Shown here: one piece after another, positions 33,054 to 45,434 of the stretch | How the letters are laid out: the number at the start of each line of letters is the position of its first letter | Position numbering within the stretch: the stretch's first letter is position 1 | NCBI GenBank assembly: GCA_029990175.1 | Contig: JARKIP010000048.1 | Coordinates: 24,762,001 to 24,826,000, forward strand | DNA: 64,000 bases | DNA from: Petunia secreta | Taxonomy: Eukaryota; Streptophyta; Magnoliopsida; Solanales; Solanaceae | Direction of reading: 5' to 3' | The notes under the pieces: generated by a model | The model's database searches: none | What the model was told of the DNA's origin: nothing | What the model saw: the letters and a program-made list of their open reading frames with translations, nothing else | Translations under genes and position numbers: made by a program

Positions 33054-35140
33054 ACGAACACGACCCAAATTTTCGGCTATGCCGTACGGGTACCCAACCA
33101 CTTCCCCTAGACCTGTTGGGCGAGACCTATTGACTGAATCAATATAAATTGCGAAGAATTACCTTGAAACAAAATGAACCAAACCTTAACAACACAAGAT
33201 AACTCTCAAGGATAGACAAACATACAAGTTGTCTGAATAATACAGCTAACTACCCAGAATACACAGGTTTAAAGGTTTCCAGATCAAACATCTAAGAAGT
33301 CCAAAAAATATACATATCTCCTGAAGGGAGAAAAAACAAGATAAACTACATTATCTACAGCTGGTGGCCTCAATGAACAAAATGGCACCGTAGACAGCTG
33401 ATAACATAGTGCTCCTCAATCACGACGCGGTCGGCTGGGTCTTGGAGCAGAATCTTCCGAATGAAAACAAACAAAAGAGCAAATAGGCAGTGAGTCATAA
33501 GGACTCAGTAAGTGAGAAATAACTAACTAACTCGAAAGATAAGTAAGCTAGCCAGGGAAACAGAACCAGACAACAACCAACAAATAAGCAATGCACATAT
33601 AATCAGAGCAGCAGTCATGTACAACAAGTTTACATAATGTTATGAAATGAAATGAAATAAAAAATGATGCAATAGGGTCATATGTACCTGTAATCCCGTC
33701 CCAAAGTGGAATACTCCTGCATTAGAGGGGAATATAATCTAATAACCAACTGGAGTGGAATACTCCTACTCCTGGGGCGGAATACTCCTGCACCCGATAT
33801 GATATAAAACTGAGGCGGAATACTCCTGCACTCAGTATGTGATGTAGCAGCCCATAACCAGAATACAATGCTCATATGCTCAATGCAATACCAACAACAG
33901 GGCATAACATATAATATACAATGTAAATCCAAAGCTAAGGCATAATAAGTACGCCTATCGACAGCTACACACGTAAGAAACATGTGGTAGAATATCCACT
34001 AGGCCAAAGGCCACCAAACAAATGGATATAATCACTTATCTCGTTCAAAAGTTAGCACTCCTACTCAACAACCGCTTTGTCCTGTGGATTTACTGCCAAA
34101 CGACCGCGCTTTGTTCAATAAGCAGAAAAATATATCAAATAAGGCTAAAGGTTTCATTCCTTACGTCTTAGCGCAATCCCGTTAGGAACCTGATACCCTA
34201 TTCGCATATGCGATACGCATGCTAGGCTTATGTACAGGGTTCAAAGTCACATGACCAAACTCTAATTAAATTACATTTACGGGTTGATCATAACTCCCTG
34301 AGTAGGAATATATAATCAATTTCATTATCGGGGTCCAATTAACCCTTTAAACTATCAATTTAACTCATTAGAACGATGTCTTATATCTCAATTTCTACAG
34401 TTAAAATATATTCAAACACATATAATAAACTGAAATAATGAAATAACATCATTACCTGGATGCCTCGGGGTGAAATTCTATCTTTTCCTTCTCATTTTTC
34501 TTTTCTTTCTCTATTTTCTGGTATTTTTTTCTGCATTATCTTCATTTTCAGTTTCTCTTTCTCTGATTGTTTTTCCTTGTTGAACTTAAGCTAAGGATTT
34601 ATCCTTAGCCGTCGCCGCCATTCACTGTTATTTTTTTTAATATTTTTTTTCTTTTTCTGATGAAAATTAAAATGGAACCCTACGAAATTCGAAATGATCC
34701 CCAATATCTCAAGCAAGTTGTACAAAATATCTGTATCATACTCGCTAAGGCGGATCTCAAATTGGATTCCCGAAACTCAAGATATGAATTAAAAAGAAAA
34801 AGATCAACTTATGAATTTTCGGAATTTTAGCGCAAACTATCCAAACGACATCGAAATTCACTTTCGAAAGTTCACACAAGTCAAGAATAATCACACGAAC
34901 ATAACGACATTCAGATGTTGAATCGGAGCTCATTCACCAAAATCGAGCTCGTAAACCTCTTTTTAAGATTTATCGCTAATGAAAACTAAAACCTTCTTCC
35001 AATACCTACCAAACGAATCCCGATTTAGTTTAAATTTTTCAGACAAGTCCTAATGGACCTTACGAAGATTTTAAAATTTTTGGCACACCAATCGAAGTCC
35101 TAACTTCTGAAATGACTACCTAAGATCGTTTCACTAGTGA
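33054..35140 (-). repeat. 5' LTR of the Tekay-like element
   Basis: About 2.1 kb ending on the minus strand in TTTGGGTCGTG next to the PBS, as expected for Del/Tekay chromoviruses with long LTRs. Four copies of a GGAATACTCCTGC motif lie at 33706-33830. The outer boundary near 35140 is approximate, because the partner LTR is absent. Confidence 0.65.
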
Positions 35141-35164
35141 TGCCAACTCTTTCTATATTGTTGT

Positions 35165-35710
35165 TGGACTGTTGGAAGTCTATATATGCAGGGAAGTCTC
35201 AATTGTCGTTAACACTATCATTTTATCATAGGAAGCATATACTCGCAGAATGGAGGAGTACATCTAAAGTAAGGGCTACAATGAAAAGGGTGTGTCGTAC
35301 ACACTCGAAGAATGGAGTACATCCAGAGTAAGGGCTACGATGAACGGGGTGTGTCGTACAAGCCATCTGATGAATAATAATGAGGAATATGGTTGTAGGT
35401 GAATGGCAGTGTGAACAAGGGGAGAGCATACGCGCTAAGCTCAGAGCGATTATTTTATCGTCTCAATTCTAGTTTGCGTGGGATAGGTACTTTTTCAGAT
35501 GCCGAAGCGCTTAATAAGGGTACGTTGGAGAGTATGCAACGAAAGATAGCTATGCTTAATGAGGAACTTGAAGCAGCAGTGGCAAGGGAAGTAGAACGGG
35601 ACCGTCTAGATAATGACATAGCATCACTGAAGTCACAAATGAAATATTTCATAAGAATGATCTTCCGCACTCTGATGAGGAATGAGCTAAGTAAATGGAT
35701 GGTTGTATAA
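35165..35710 (+). pseudogene. decayed plant-transposase-like 3' end with coiled coil
   Basis: The frame 35399-35710 gives NGSVNKGRAYALSSERLFYR and, after a linker, MQRKIAMLNEELEAAVAREV then DRLDNDIASLKSQMKYFIRM, a heptad-patterned coiled coil. A similar GR.Y.LSSE plus coiled-coil layout closes some plant En/Spm-linked or PTTA-type transposase proteins. Before it, 35220-35350 holds two imperfect copies of a 73-bp unit around GTAAGGGCTACRATGAA. No terminal repeats were found, and the identity is tentative. Confidence 0.35.
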
Positions 35711-36514
35711 ACTAACTTTATTTTATTTTTACTTTTGAACGTACTTGATTTTAAGTTAGTTAGTAAATATGTTGAACCCTGTTAGTTTGATAATTATGGT
35801 GTTTGGAATAGTTGCATATTCGTTAGTTGTATGTGAACTGATGACTTAATTAGTTCAGTTGTTTTCGATTTGGTCGTATAGGATGTTGTATGTATTGGTT
35901 CTTTTGTTGAGTATGTATTGGTGTCTTGTATAGATGGATTGTTATTTTGATTGGATTTTTAAAATATTTGGCAGTTGGTGCTGCAATTAGCAAGCACTGC
36001 CAAGCAAATATAGTTCGAAAAACCGAGACAGAATCCACAGTGCCTATCTGTATATATATCTTCATTTTCCCATATTTCTTAACAAACCGAGGGACACTAA
36101 CAGTTACTAAACAAAATATAATTATCTTAACTTAATATACCGTGTGTATCTATCAGTTTGTTCATCTCTAATTTCCCAAAATTATTAAAATACCCACATA
36201 CATAAATGGTTTTCTAAGAAAATAAAATAAATTTATCATTAATTTAATAAAAAATAATTATTATTCAGAATATTAAATTAGTTTAGTTTTATATTGCCAC
36301 GGTGTCACTCAAGTTTTAACATATATGTAGCCACAGGCTACGGAGGGATACAATTGTTAAGTTCCCATAGTGTCCGTAGGTATTCTAATACCAAGGACTT
36401 GTATTCCCTAATTTTTTGATGCATTTCGTGGGTATACCCCAAATACCGCGGACCTACTCAATTTTTTCCCTCGGTTTTCGGCCTATTTTTGATAGTGAAA
36501 GGTTGTAACGGGCA
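35711..36514. other. AT-rich intergenic sequence
   Basis: No gene was recognised. Confidence 0.4.
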
Positions 36515-36881
36515 TGTTGGGACAACTTTAGGGTGCATTTTATCCATTTTGCCTAACCGAATATTTGTAATGACACATAAACAATCACTTTCCATTTGTC
36601 ACATGTCTTGGGCTTGTGAATGGGAAAAGGCACTGGAAACACCTTTTCATCATTCTCATACATTGACTATAAATAGAGAGGAATTCCTCATATTTTTCAT
36701 ACTTTTGCTATGAAAATTCTTGAATTATCTCCTCTATTCCTTGCATTATTTTCTTACAAAAGAAACTGTCGTGTTGTGTAATTAGTTGTCGTCGAGTAAT
36801 TCGCTAGCACATCGGCGTTTGAGCTACCGCTACACATGTGACGATAATCCATTATATCCTAAGAGAAAATAATTTGCAACA
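36515..36881 (+). repeat. LTR-like segment
   Basis: 367 bp beginning TGTTGGGACAAC and ending TTTGCAACA, so its ends are TGTT/AACA. It has a TATA box (ACTATAAATAGAGAGG near 36665-36680) and pyrimidine-rich sequence after it. No target duplication is visible. It may be a decayed solo LTR or the left end of a truncated copia or TRIM element. Confidence 0.45.
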
Positions 36882-37635
36882 TTGGATACAGGGGGATTAA
36901 GTTCCTTAAGAAGCCACTGTGAAGTCAGTGGGCTTGGATTTTTAAACATTTCGTCTCGTTCTTTTTGTTTATACTTTCTATTTCAGATTATTTATTTCGA
37001 ATATAGAATTTAACAATTTGTTGTAACTTCATAATATAAATGGACATAAACCCTGTTTGTTGATCACTAGGCCCAAGTAAGCTGTTTAAAATCGAACCGA
37101 AATCGATAATTCAACCGTAAAATCGATTATTGGCTTAATGATATTGGGTTATTGACTTAATGATATTGAGTTATGGGATTAATAATTGATTAACGGTCTG
37201 GAGTTGGTCAATTAACAATTTAACGATAAGGGGTACGATTTGCCAATTTTCTTATTGATTATCCCGTTGGCCCATTACAAATTATTAAATATTTTTAAAA
37301 AATTAAATTGTTATAAATATTATAGACTAAATTACTACATAACAAACTCTAATTTCTTAAACATTACTCTTGAATCCAAAAAGAGCAGAGTGCAATATGA
37401 CATCAAAGATCTAGTGTTTTGTTTGCCGTGTTTTGCAGCTATTTTTTTTCACTAAAATTATTTTTTGTTTATGTTTAAAAGCTACGGTATATGTGCTAAT
37501 GTTCTGCAAGTGCAGTGATCTACTATGTTTATGTTTAAAGCTAATGGATATTTGTGTTTAAACCTCTTTACAAATTTATATATTTAGGTTGTTTGTTAAT
37601 TTGGGAAAACTTTAATATTTTTAAAGGTACGAACT
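36882..37635. other. AT-rich sequence without gene
   Basis: Short direct repeats of TTAATGATATTG(A/G)GTTAT occur at 37136-37175. Nothing else was recognised. Confidence 0.4.
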
Positions 37636-37959
37636 TATTCTTGAGGATTTTTTACATAAAAGAATAAATTTTAGAGCTTAATTACCAAACATAGCAATAT
37701 TTTAGTAAAATTACCCTATATAGAGGAAAACACAAGATAATTACAAACATAGCAAAAACATAGCAATATTTTCCCATAACATGCCAACCTTTACGTGCTT
37801 CCCCCTATTTTCCTCAATGTCCCTTTTCCTCCTCCCATTTCCACCTATTTCACTTTTCCTCCCATCATTTCCCCCAATTTCACTTTTACTCATCCTATTT
37901 CCCCCAATTTTACTTTTCCTCCTCCCATTTCCCCCAATTTCACCGTATCTTGCCTACCA

Positions 37960-39200
37960 ACCAAATCGTATCTCATCGTATCTCAACTACCAACCACATC
38001 GTATCTCGTTGTATCTCACCGTATCTCAAGTACCAACCACCTCGTATCAAACCGTATCTCGTCTACCAACCACATCGTGTCTCACCGTATCTCAACTACC
38101 AACCACCTCGTATCTAACTGTATCTCGCCTACCAACCACATCGTATCTCATTGTATCTCAACTACCAACCACCTCGTATCTAACCGTATCTCGCCTACCA
38201 ATCACATCATATCTCGTTGTATCTCACCGTATCTCAACTACCAACCACCTCGTATCTAACGGTATCTTGCCTACCAACCACATCGTATCTCACCGTATCT
38301 CATTGTATCTCACTGTATCTCAACTACCAGCGACCTCGTATCTAACTGTATCTCGCCTACCAACCACATCGTATCTCATTGTATCTCATCTACCAACTAC
38401 CTCGTATCTAACCGTATCTCGCCTACCAACCACATCGTATCTCACCGTATCTCATTGTATCTCACCGTATCTCAACTACCAACCACCTCGCATCTAATCG
38501 TATCTCGCCTACCAACCATCGTATCTCATTGTATCTCAACTACCAACAACCTCATATCTAACCGTATCTCGCCTACCAACCACATCGTATCTCATTGTAT
38601 CTCAACTACCAACTACCTCATATCTCGTTGTATCTCACTGAATCTCAATGTTTCTCAACTACCAACCACATCGTATCTTGTTGTTCAGCACTGTATCTCA
38701 ATTGTTTCTACACCGTTTCAGGTTGTTTTAGTACAGTATCTAACTGTTTCTGCACCGTCTCAGGTTGTTTTGCACTGTATCTAACTATTTCTAAACTGTT
38801 TCAGCATTGATTCATCTCGTTTGTGCATTGATTCTCACTGTTTCTAAGCTATTTTCACCTTATTTGCGTTGTTTCACATTATTTTTTATATTTTATTTCA
38901 TACTTTTTCACTAGTTATTTTAGATAAATTCAGTGTTGTATCTGCACTATTTTTGTTTCATGTCAAATTGTATCTAACTGTTTTTGCACTGCTTCAGATT
39001 GTTTTAGCACTGTATCTAATTGTTTCTGCACCGTTTCAGGTTGTTTCAGCACTGTATCTAACTGTTTCTGCACCGTTTCAGATTTTGTTAGCACTGTATC
39101 TAACTGTTTCTGCACTGGTTCAACTGTTTCAGCGTCATTTCATACTGTTTCAGCAATCCTTTTCAAACTGTTTTAACGCTTTTCAAGCTGTTCCAGACTG
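37960..39200 (+). repeat. array of TGTATC/TGTTTC-type repeats in MULE A
   Basis: 37960-38660 consists of about 40-bp units built from CGTATCTCAACTACCAACCA and CGTATCTCGCCTACCAACCA. 38690-39200 changes to units around CTGTATCTAACTGTTTCTGC and CCGTTTCAGGTTGTTT. The long open frames over this block come from the repeat periodicity and are not genes. Confidence 0.9.
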
Positions 39201-39391
39201 TTTCAGCACCATTCACACCATACATACACACACCCATACACAAACAGAAACAGAGACACATACAAACTACTGTAATAATTTTTAAAATAAATTGGTACAC
39301 ATACATACACAAAAATAGTGAAAATGTAAAAATACATGATACTATAATCAACAACAAACAAGAAATCAACCTGGAGCTCATGTTATACTCA

Positions 39392-39659
39392 TCAATGAGT
39401 CTCTGCACTAGCAAACTGCTCTACCCTATTCTTATTCAGATTCAAACCACCAATAGCTTTCTCCAAACCACTACTCGCGCGCAGCCAAAATATGAGGATC
39501 ATTACAATTCCTAACAGCCTGCACAATAGCTCTCACTTTCTCATACAGATCCGAGCAATTAAAAATATCTGATCCAACAAACACACAGTCACAACCCAAC
39601 TGTATCATCAGCGCTGTATCCGCGAGGGTCACCATTCCACCAGCTGCGGTGGTGACTGG
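39392..39659 (-). pseudogene. PDX1: captured fragment of a PDX1 gene (pyridoxal 5'-phosphate synthase)
   Basis: On the minus strand from 39659 the frame reads TAAGGMVTLADTALMIQLGC then DCVFVGSDIFNCSDL and VRAIVQAVRNCNDPHIL, and after a shift near 39480 LEKAIGGLNLNKNRVEQFAS to a stop at 39392. This follows the C-terminal ~85 residues of PDX1, the glutamine-amidotransferase-partner synthase of vitamin B6 biosynthesis, whose parent sequence has [20 protein letters not shown] and CDGVFVGSGIFKSGDP in the same places. Conserved glycines of the phosphate-binding loop are partly replaced and the frame is broken, so it is a non-functional capture inside MULE A, as in Pack-MULEs. The match ends near 39659 at a non-homologous junction. 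Confidence 0.85.
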
Positions 39660-40344
39660 TGGTTTTATTTTATGTTGACTGGATCTATCTAAGATAGGGA
39701 TAGTAGAAGGATGAGCAGAGGTTATGTCGATGGATGAGAGCTGCTACAATCGAAATTCGCTTCGGAACCATGGCGGCCTTTGGCGGTGGAGATGTACTGT
39801 CACAATGGAGAAAAGTTTACTCTAAAATCTAAATCCAAAAGGTAAAATAACTTTCATACCTACTTTTTACCAGATCTATTGCAATTTGCTATAATATTCC
39901 ATGTTTTGGAATAAGGCAAGATTCATGTAAAAAAAAGTTAAAGAAAACAATAGAAAAAGAAATAAGTAGATGGGATCATACCCCACACATAGAAACGGAA
40001 GAAAGAGGAGAGGTGTAACAGTTAAAAAGAGGAGAAAGAAAAAGTTGTTAAAGTGAGAAGTGAGAGGAAATGGGGAAAATAAACTTATATAACTAGGGTT
40101 TTAAGAAATGTAATTTGTCTTATTATTGTGAAATGTGCTACAAATAATATTGTTGTGTATTGTAAATAATAAAATATTGCTATTTTTATGTAATATAGGG
40201 TATAATTTTGTATATATGTGTAAAAAAATCCTATTCTTAATGACCTTATAGCTTAGCAGATAACCAATAACATAAATCGAAACAATCAATATTTTATCAT
40301 CTAGGTTATTAATTTAGTATTTTTAAAAGACACAATATTAACTC

Positions 40345-41352
40345 AAATTCCTCTGACACACCTATTCTTTATAGGGGTATTTTTACACATCAAAATTTAT
40401 AAAAATATGTCTATTACATGCCACTTTGTTGAATTGTCATGTGCATTACTTACACCAACATTAGGCGAGTGAATAGTTACAATTTCATTTTTAAAGGCAA
40501 CTTTTCAATTTTCTCTTCTTTCTTAATCTTCTTCTTTATTTTTCATAAAAATGTCTCCACCACCGCACCACCTTCTGTCACCACCGCATCCCAAAAACCC
40601 ATCTGCATCCAGGTTATTCTTAATTCCTATATCCCTACACCCAATTTCTTTGTTTTATAAATTCTTTGTATCAAGTTTTACTAATTCCGCATGTAAGAAC
40701 TAATTTTTTAAATTTGAATAGAAAATATCTTTTTTTTTCATGGGCCGCCATTAAAGAGTCCTCAAGAGTTGCAAGGAGCAATCTTGAACATTCCAAATTT
40801 ATAGTTGTACTTGAATCTAAAATTACATTAGTAAACTAAAAGGAATCAACTTCTCTAAAATTCTTCTTTAAATCCCGTAATACTCCTAATATCCTCCAAA
40901 TATTGCTAAGAAATGTTACTGAAATTTTTATAGATAGATGGAGTAAATTATGTAGATATAAATTGTTCTGTTGTAAATTTTCAACGAAATTGAAATGAGT
41001 TTGATGTTTGTCAGGTCATTCTTGAATAGTGGGGGAAAGGTGATGGCATTTGTGGGAGGGCTGGGAGGAGAAAGTTGGAGGAGATGAGCTGTTGGGGAAG
41101 ATGACTGAACAAGGGGTGGGGGTGCTCTTTTTTATTTATTTTTTCTTTTTATTAATGTTTTAAATTAGAAAATATATTAAATCAAATGTCTTTTTCTAAG
41201 GACATGTGTCGCAATTTGATTGGTGTGTGACATACACATGTTTCAACAAAAATGGTAAATATAAAAGTGGTGTACAACAGACACTTGTATAAACTTTTGT
41301 GTGCAATATTACACCCGTAAAAATAAGGTGTATCAGAAGGATTTGAGTTAAA
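40345..41352. mobile_element. MITE-like element with degenerate inverted ends
   Basis: The left end reads CTCAAATTCCTCTGACACAC and the right end, inverted, CTCAAATCCTTCTGATACAC; similarity continues for roughly 100 bp on each side. Both outer edges carry TTAA. A pyrimidine-rich segment at 40490-40640 and a G-rich one at 41030-41130 lie inside, and there is no transposase. The superfamily is undecided. Confidence 0.5.
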
Positions 41353-41997
41353 GATGGATGGGTAAAACACATATTTTGTTGTTTTGAAATTCAGTAATCG
41401 ATAGGCCGTCCTAATAAAAACATATCCCCAACTAAACCAGCCAATAAGCACCCTGGGAAGTTTTTGTGTGAAATAGATAGTTTGGACGCTGTTGTTATAG
41501 TTTTAACCCCAATAAGTAACGATTTACAAAAATAGTACCCATCAGGCAAAATTGGTAGACGTAGTCGGCCATCGCCAGGTCTTTGCTAATAGAAAGATTT
41601 GGCGGTTACAAAAAACTTCCTTGGTTGGGCCAAATTTATAAGGCTTTTCTTAAAGGGGTCAAATTTACAATGGGGCACTAGAAATGTTCTATTTTAGTAA
41701 AGGAGAAAAAACGTACGTAGCCATAAGCTATATCCCACTTACATCTATTTGACCATGAAAAAAAAAAACCACAACTGATAGCCATTCAATAGCTTTTTTT
41801 TACGAGTGATCTCCTAGATTTTTGGTGATAATATTCCAATAAAATAACAAAGTAGATATTCACGTGATGAGGATTTTTTTGATTATTTGCTGACATGTTT
41901 CATAAACCGTCAACGGTATATTCACTAAATATACTTGATTAAAAAATCAACAGTAAATAATAAAAGCGGACGTGGAATATTTGTACAAGTAATAATT

Positions 41998-42410
41998 GGA
42001 TATTAACTTGAAGTGGTATAAAAAGGCACAATATATATTTTTAAAATATTGTAGACAGATAGTATCCAAAAGATATGGGGTATAATTTATAATAGGATAT
42101 TAATTTGGAGCGGCATGCAAAAGCACAATATATATTTTTAAAATTTTTATGGGCAATAGTATCCAAAAGATATGGACTATATTTTATAAACATTAATAGG
42201 ATATTAACTTGGAGTGATATACAAATATACAATATATATTTTTATAATATTATTGGCAAATAGTATCCAAAAATATATGAAGTATATTTTGTAAATATTA
42301 ATAGGGTATTAACTTGGAGTAATATGCAAAGGCACAATATATATTTTTAGAATATTATGGGTAGACTATCCAAAAGGTATTTTGTATATCTTATAAATAA
42401 TAATTGAATA
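41998..42410. repeat. about 100-bp tandem repeat, four copies
   Basis: Copies start at 42001, 42098, 42202 and 42307, each with TATTAACTTGGAGT-like sequence, GCACAATATATATTTTT and AGTATCCAAAAGATAT. Unit length is 97-105 bp, with 10-20% divergence by eye. Confidence 0.85.
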
Positions 42411-42656
42411 TTTGGTATTTTATACTATCTTTGACCGTATATATTATAGGATAATTGGTAGTATTTAAGAGTTAGTTAAGTGATAACCATTAATACAGCT
42501 ATTTAAGGTTTATTAAATAGATGATTATCAATATAGATAAGATAAACTATAATATATTATCCTTAAAATTAGGCACAATATACTCTATATGTTTCATAAA
42601 AAATAATGGCCATAAAATGTCCATTACATTTAGTATTGTTTATGGCGTATAAGAAA

Positions 42657-45254
42657 GAGATTTTTACACATTTATATACAACAAACACCCCTATATTACC
42701 AAAAAATAGCAATATTTATCAAATTACAGTATAAAAATCAAGACATTCATTTTTTATAATTATACTTACACTCCACTCTCCTAAAAACCTTAAAATATTT
42801 TCTCCACTTCCCCAAATAAAACAGTCGCCACTCTATTCTCTTCTCTCAGATCCAAACTTACAACTCCACCCGACACCACTACCTGGAAGTGTCACCACCA
42901 GAAACCCTATTATCACTGGTGAAACAAAGTGGGAACCATCGGAGTCGTCCATTCAATCCTCCACCCCCAGCGCCAGCGATCCAAATAGACACAGAGAAGG
43001 GCAAACCACCAGTCTAAAACTTGGGTCTGGCCGGATATGATAATGGAGTTTATCTGGAGAAGTAATGGGCAGAGGATGAGCTCGATTGATGAGCTGTGTA
43101 AACTCAGCGATGACCCAAAACACCGTTGATATATGATGACTCAGTGATGATGCTTGATTGATGGGCAAAACACCGTTAATTTTAAAAGTTCGAATAAATA
43201 AAGAGCTGTTGCAAGAGAGCAACAAACACTTGAATGGCAAACACGAAGTTGTTTTTTGTTCTTTGTATCACGATGTTTAGCGTAATAAACTGGAATTTAG
43301 TTTGTTCTACGGCAGGCCGGGCGTACGGGGACCGTCGAAGAAGTGTCTCAACGCGCCGTAGCCACTACTTTGACTCTTCCAGGTGCATATTTCAATTACG
43401 TCTTCCATGATTCTTAGATCCAGAGGTAGCACCGGTCCATCAATAGCTATTCACTAGTATTATTCAGTTAGACAATCTGTATATCTTTGGAAGTTATTTC
43501 TCTCACAATAATGAACAAATAATTTACCTATGTAATGGAGGTTATTCCAAAGCCTGCCATGGCTACTACTCCTATCAAGTATCTTCTTGGATTTCAAGGA
43601 CCACTTCTCATTTTCTACTTATATTGCTTACTCATATCTTGTAGTCGGTGGATTCCATATGATTAGTTAAAATTAGTATTTAAGTTGATTTTTACTTGCT
43701 AATCTTGTTAGGCTTAAGGCTATTTGGTGAATATAATACTTCATTTACTGTATGTAATTTATTTAGGATGATAACATTCACATTTTGCCATATTTGTAAC
43801 ATCCTTGAAACAGTGCTGAAACGGTCTATATACAACAAAAAGCAGAAACAATCTAGAAACATTTAGATACAATGCAGAAATAGTGCAAAAATCCAGAAAC
43901 AGTTAGAAACGGCGCTGAAACAGTTAGATACAATGCTGAACACAACCTGAAACGGTGCAGAAATATTTAGATACAATGCTAAACACAACCTGAAACAGTG
44001 CAGAAACAGTAAGATACAGTTTGAAACAACGGAGATATAATGCTGAAACGATGCTGAAATAGTTTGATATAGTACTGAACACAACCTGAAATGGTACAGA
44101 AATAGTTAGATACGGTTCGATACGGAGCAAAAAATAGTACAGATACAGCGCTGAAACAGTCTAAAATAGCTAGTGAAAAAGTCCAAAACAAAATATAAAA
44201 AATAACGTGAAACAATGCAAAAAAATATGAGATAGTTTAAAAATAGCTAGATACAGTTTGTAAATAGTTAGATACGATGCAAAACAGCCTGAAACAATGC
44301 TGGAACAATCTGAAATAGTGTTGAAACAACGTAGATACAGTGAGTTACAGTTTGATACGGATTAAAAATAGTGCAGATACAGTGAGATATAACGCTGAAA
44401 CAACTAGTGAAAAAGTCCGAAATAAAATGTAAAAAATAATGTGAAACAATGCAAAAAAGGTGAAATGGTTTAGAAATGGTGAGAAACAATGCACAAACGG
44501 TTAGATACAAGGTGGTTAGTAGTTGAGATACAGTGAGATACGATGTAGTTGGTAGTTGAGATACGATGTGGTTGGTAGACGAGATACAGTTAGATACGAG
44601 GTGGTTGGTAGTTGAGATACAATGAGATACGATGTGGTTGGTAAGCGAGATACGGTTAGATACGATGTGCTTAGTAGTTGAGATACAATGAGATACGATG
44701 TGGTTGGTAGGCGAGATACGGTTAGATACAAGGTGGTTGGTAGTTGAGATTCAGTGAGATACAACGAGATACGATGTAGTTGGTAGTTGAGATACAATGA
44801 GACACGATGTGGTTGGTAGGCGAGATACAGTTAGATACGAGGTGGTTGGTAGTTGAAATACAATAAGGTACGAGATAGTTGGTAGTTGAGAAACATCAAG
44901 ATACAACAAGATACAGTGAGGATGAGATAAGGAAAAGTGAAATTGGGGGAAATGGGAGGAGTAAAAGTGAAATTGGGGGAAACAGTGGAAGAAAAAGTGA
45001 AATTGGAGGAAATTGAAGGAGTAAAAGTGAAATTGGGGGAAATAGTGGGAGGAAAAGTGAAATAGGGGGAAATGGGAGGAGTAAATTTGATAGTGGGAGG
45101 AAATAGGAGGAAGAATATGAGGGTTTGGTATGTTATAGAAAAATATTGCTATATTTGTAATTTACTTCTCTTTTCCTCTATAATGTGTAATTTTGCTAAA
45201 ATATTGCTATATTTTGTAAATTTCTAAAAACTTGTACTTTTATGTAAAAATTCC
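42657..45254 (-). mobile_element. non-autonomous MULE B (2.6 kb), inverted relative to MULE A
   Basis: Left end GAGATTTTTACACATTT, right end GTAAAAATTCC, flanked by TATAAGAAA (42648-42656) and TATAATAAA (45255-45263), an 8/9 match to a 9-bp duplication. On the minus strand its repeat array (45100 back to 43800) has the same motif order as MULE A on the plus strand. The 11-mer is at 42706 and, inverted, at 45142 and 45200. Its unique part (42780-43790) contains no recognised gene; it includes a GC-rich stretch at 43310-43370. Confidence 0.88.
43800..45090 (-). repeat. array of GATACA/GAAACA-type repeats in MULE B
   Basis: 43800-44500 has units around CTGAAACAGTGCAGAAACAG and GTTAGATACAATGCTGAA. 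44510-44900 has units around GTTGGTAGTTGAGATAC and GTTGGTAGGCGAGATACGG. 44930-45100 is a purine-rich block of GTGAAATTGGGGGAAATGG repeats. This is the reverse complement of the arrangement in MULE A. Confidence 0.9.
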
Positions 45255-45434
45255 TATAATAAAATGGTAATGTATACATTTTATGTTTATAACTTTAATA
45301 AGTGTTTATGCCATGTAAAAATTTCTTTAGTAAATCACCCTATATTTTTGTTGGGTTCCCTACTTGTACGGTATGATTTAAGGCGCAACTGCTTGTTCTT
45401 TTAAATTTCTTTTGCAAATTTACTATTTAAAGTA

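Larger units (their letters stand above)
37645..40231 (+). mobile_element. non-autonomous MULE A (2.6 kb), relative of the Ulp1 MULE
   Basis: Left end GGATTTTTTACATAAAAG, right end GTGTAAAAAAATCC, flanked by TATTCTTGA (37636-37644) and TATTCTTAA (40232-40240), an 8/9 match to a 9-bp duplication. The ends match those of the 10.2-kb MULE at 47412-57609 and MULE B at 42657-45254. The subterminal 11-mer ATAGCAATATT is present at 37691, 37760 and inverted at 40173. Most of the left 1.6 kb is an array of GTATCT/GTTTCA-containing repeats. A PDX1 gene fragment lies at 39392-39659. No transposase is present. Confidence 0.88.

Noticed and set aside
36489..36713. 74-codon ORF
   Set aside because: Lies across the TATA region of an LTR-like segment; no domain.
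37960..38660. CRISPR-like alternation of repeats
   Set aside because: Units are imperfect, spacers are themselves repeats, and the host is a plant. It is a transposon subterminal array.
37781..38784. Long open frames (up to 238 codons) over the MULE A repeats
   Set aside because: They arise from repeat units without stops in any frame; translations are periodic Ser/Thr/Tyr/Leu-rich strings in overlapping frames with no domain.
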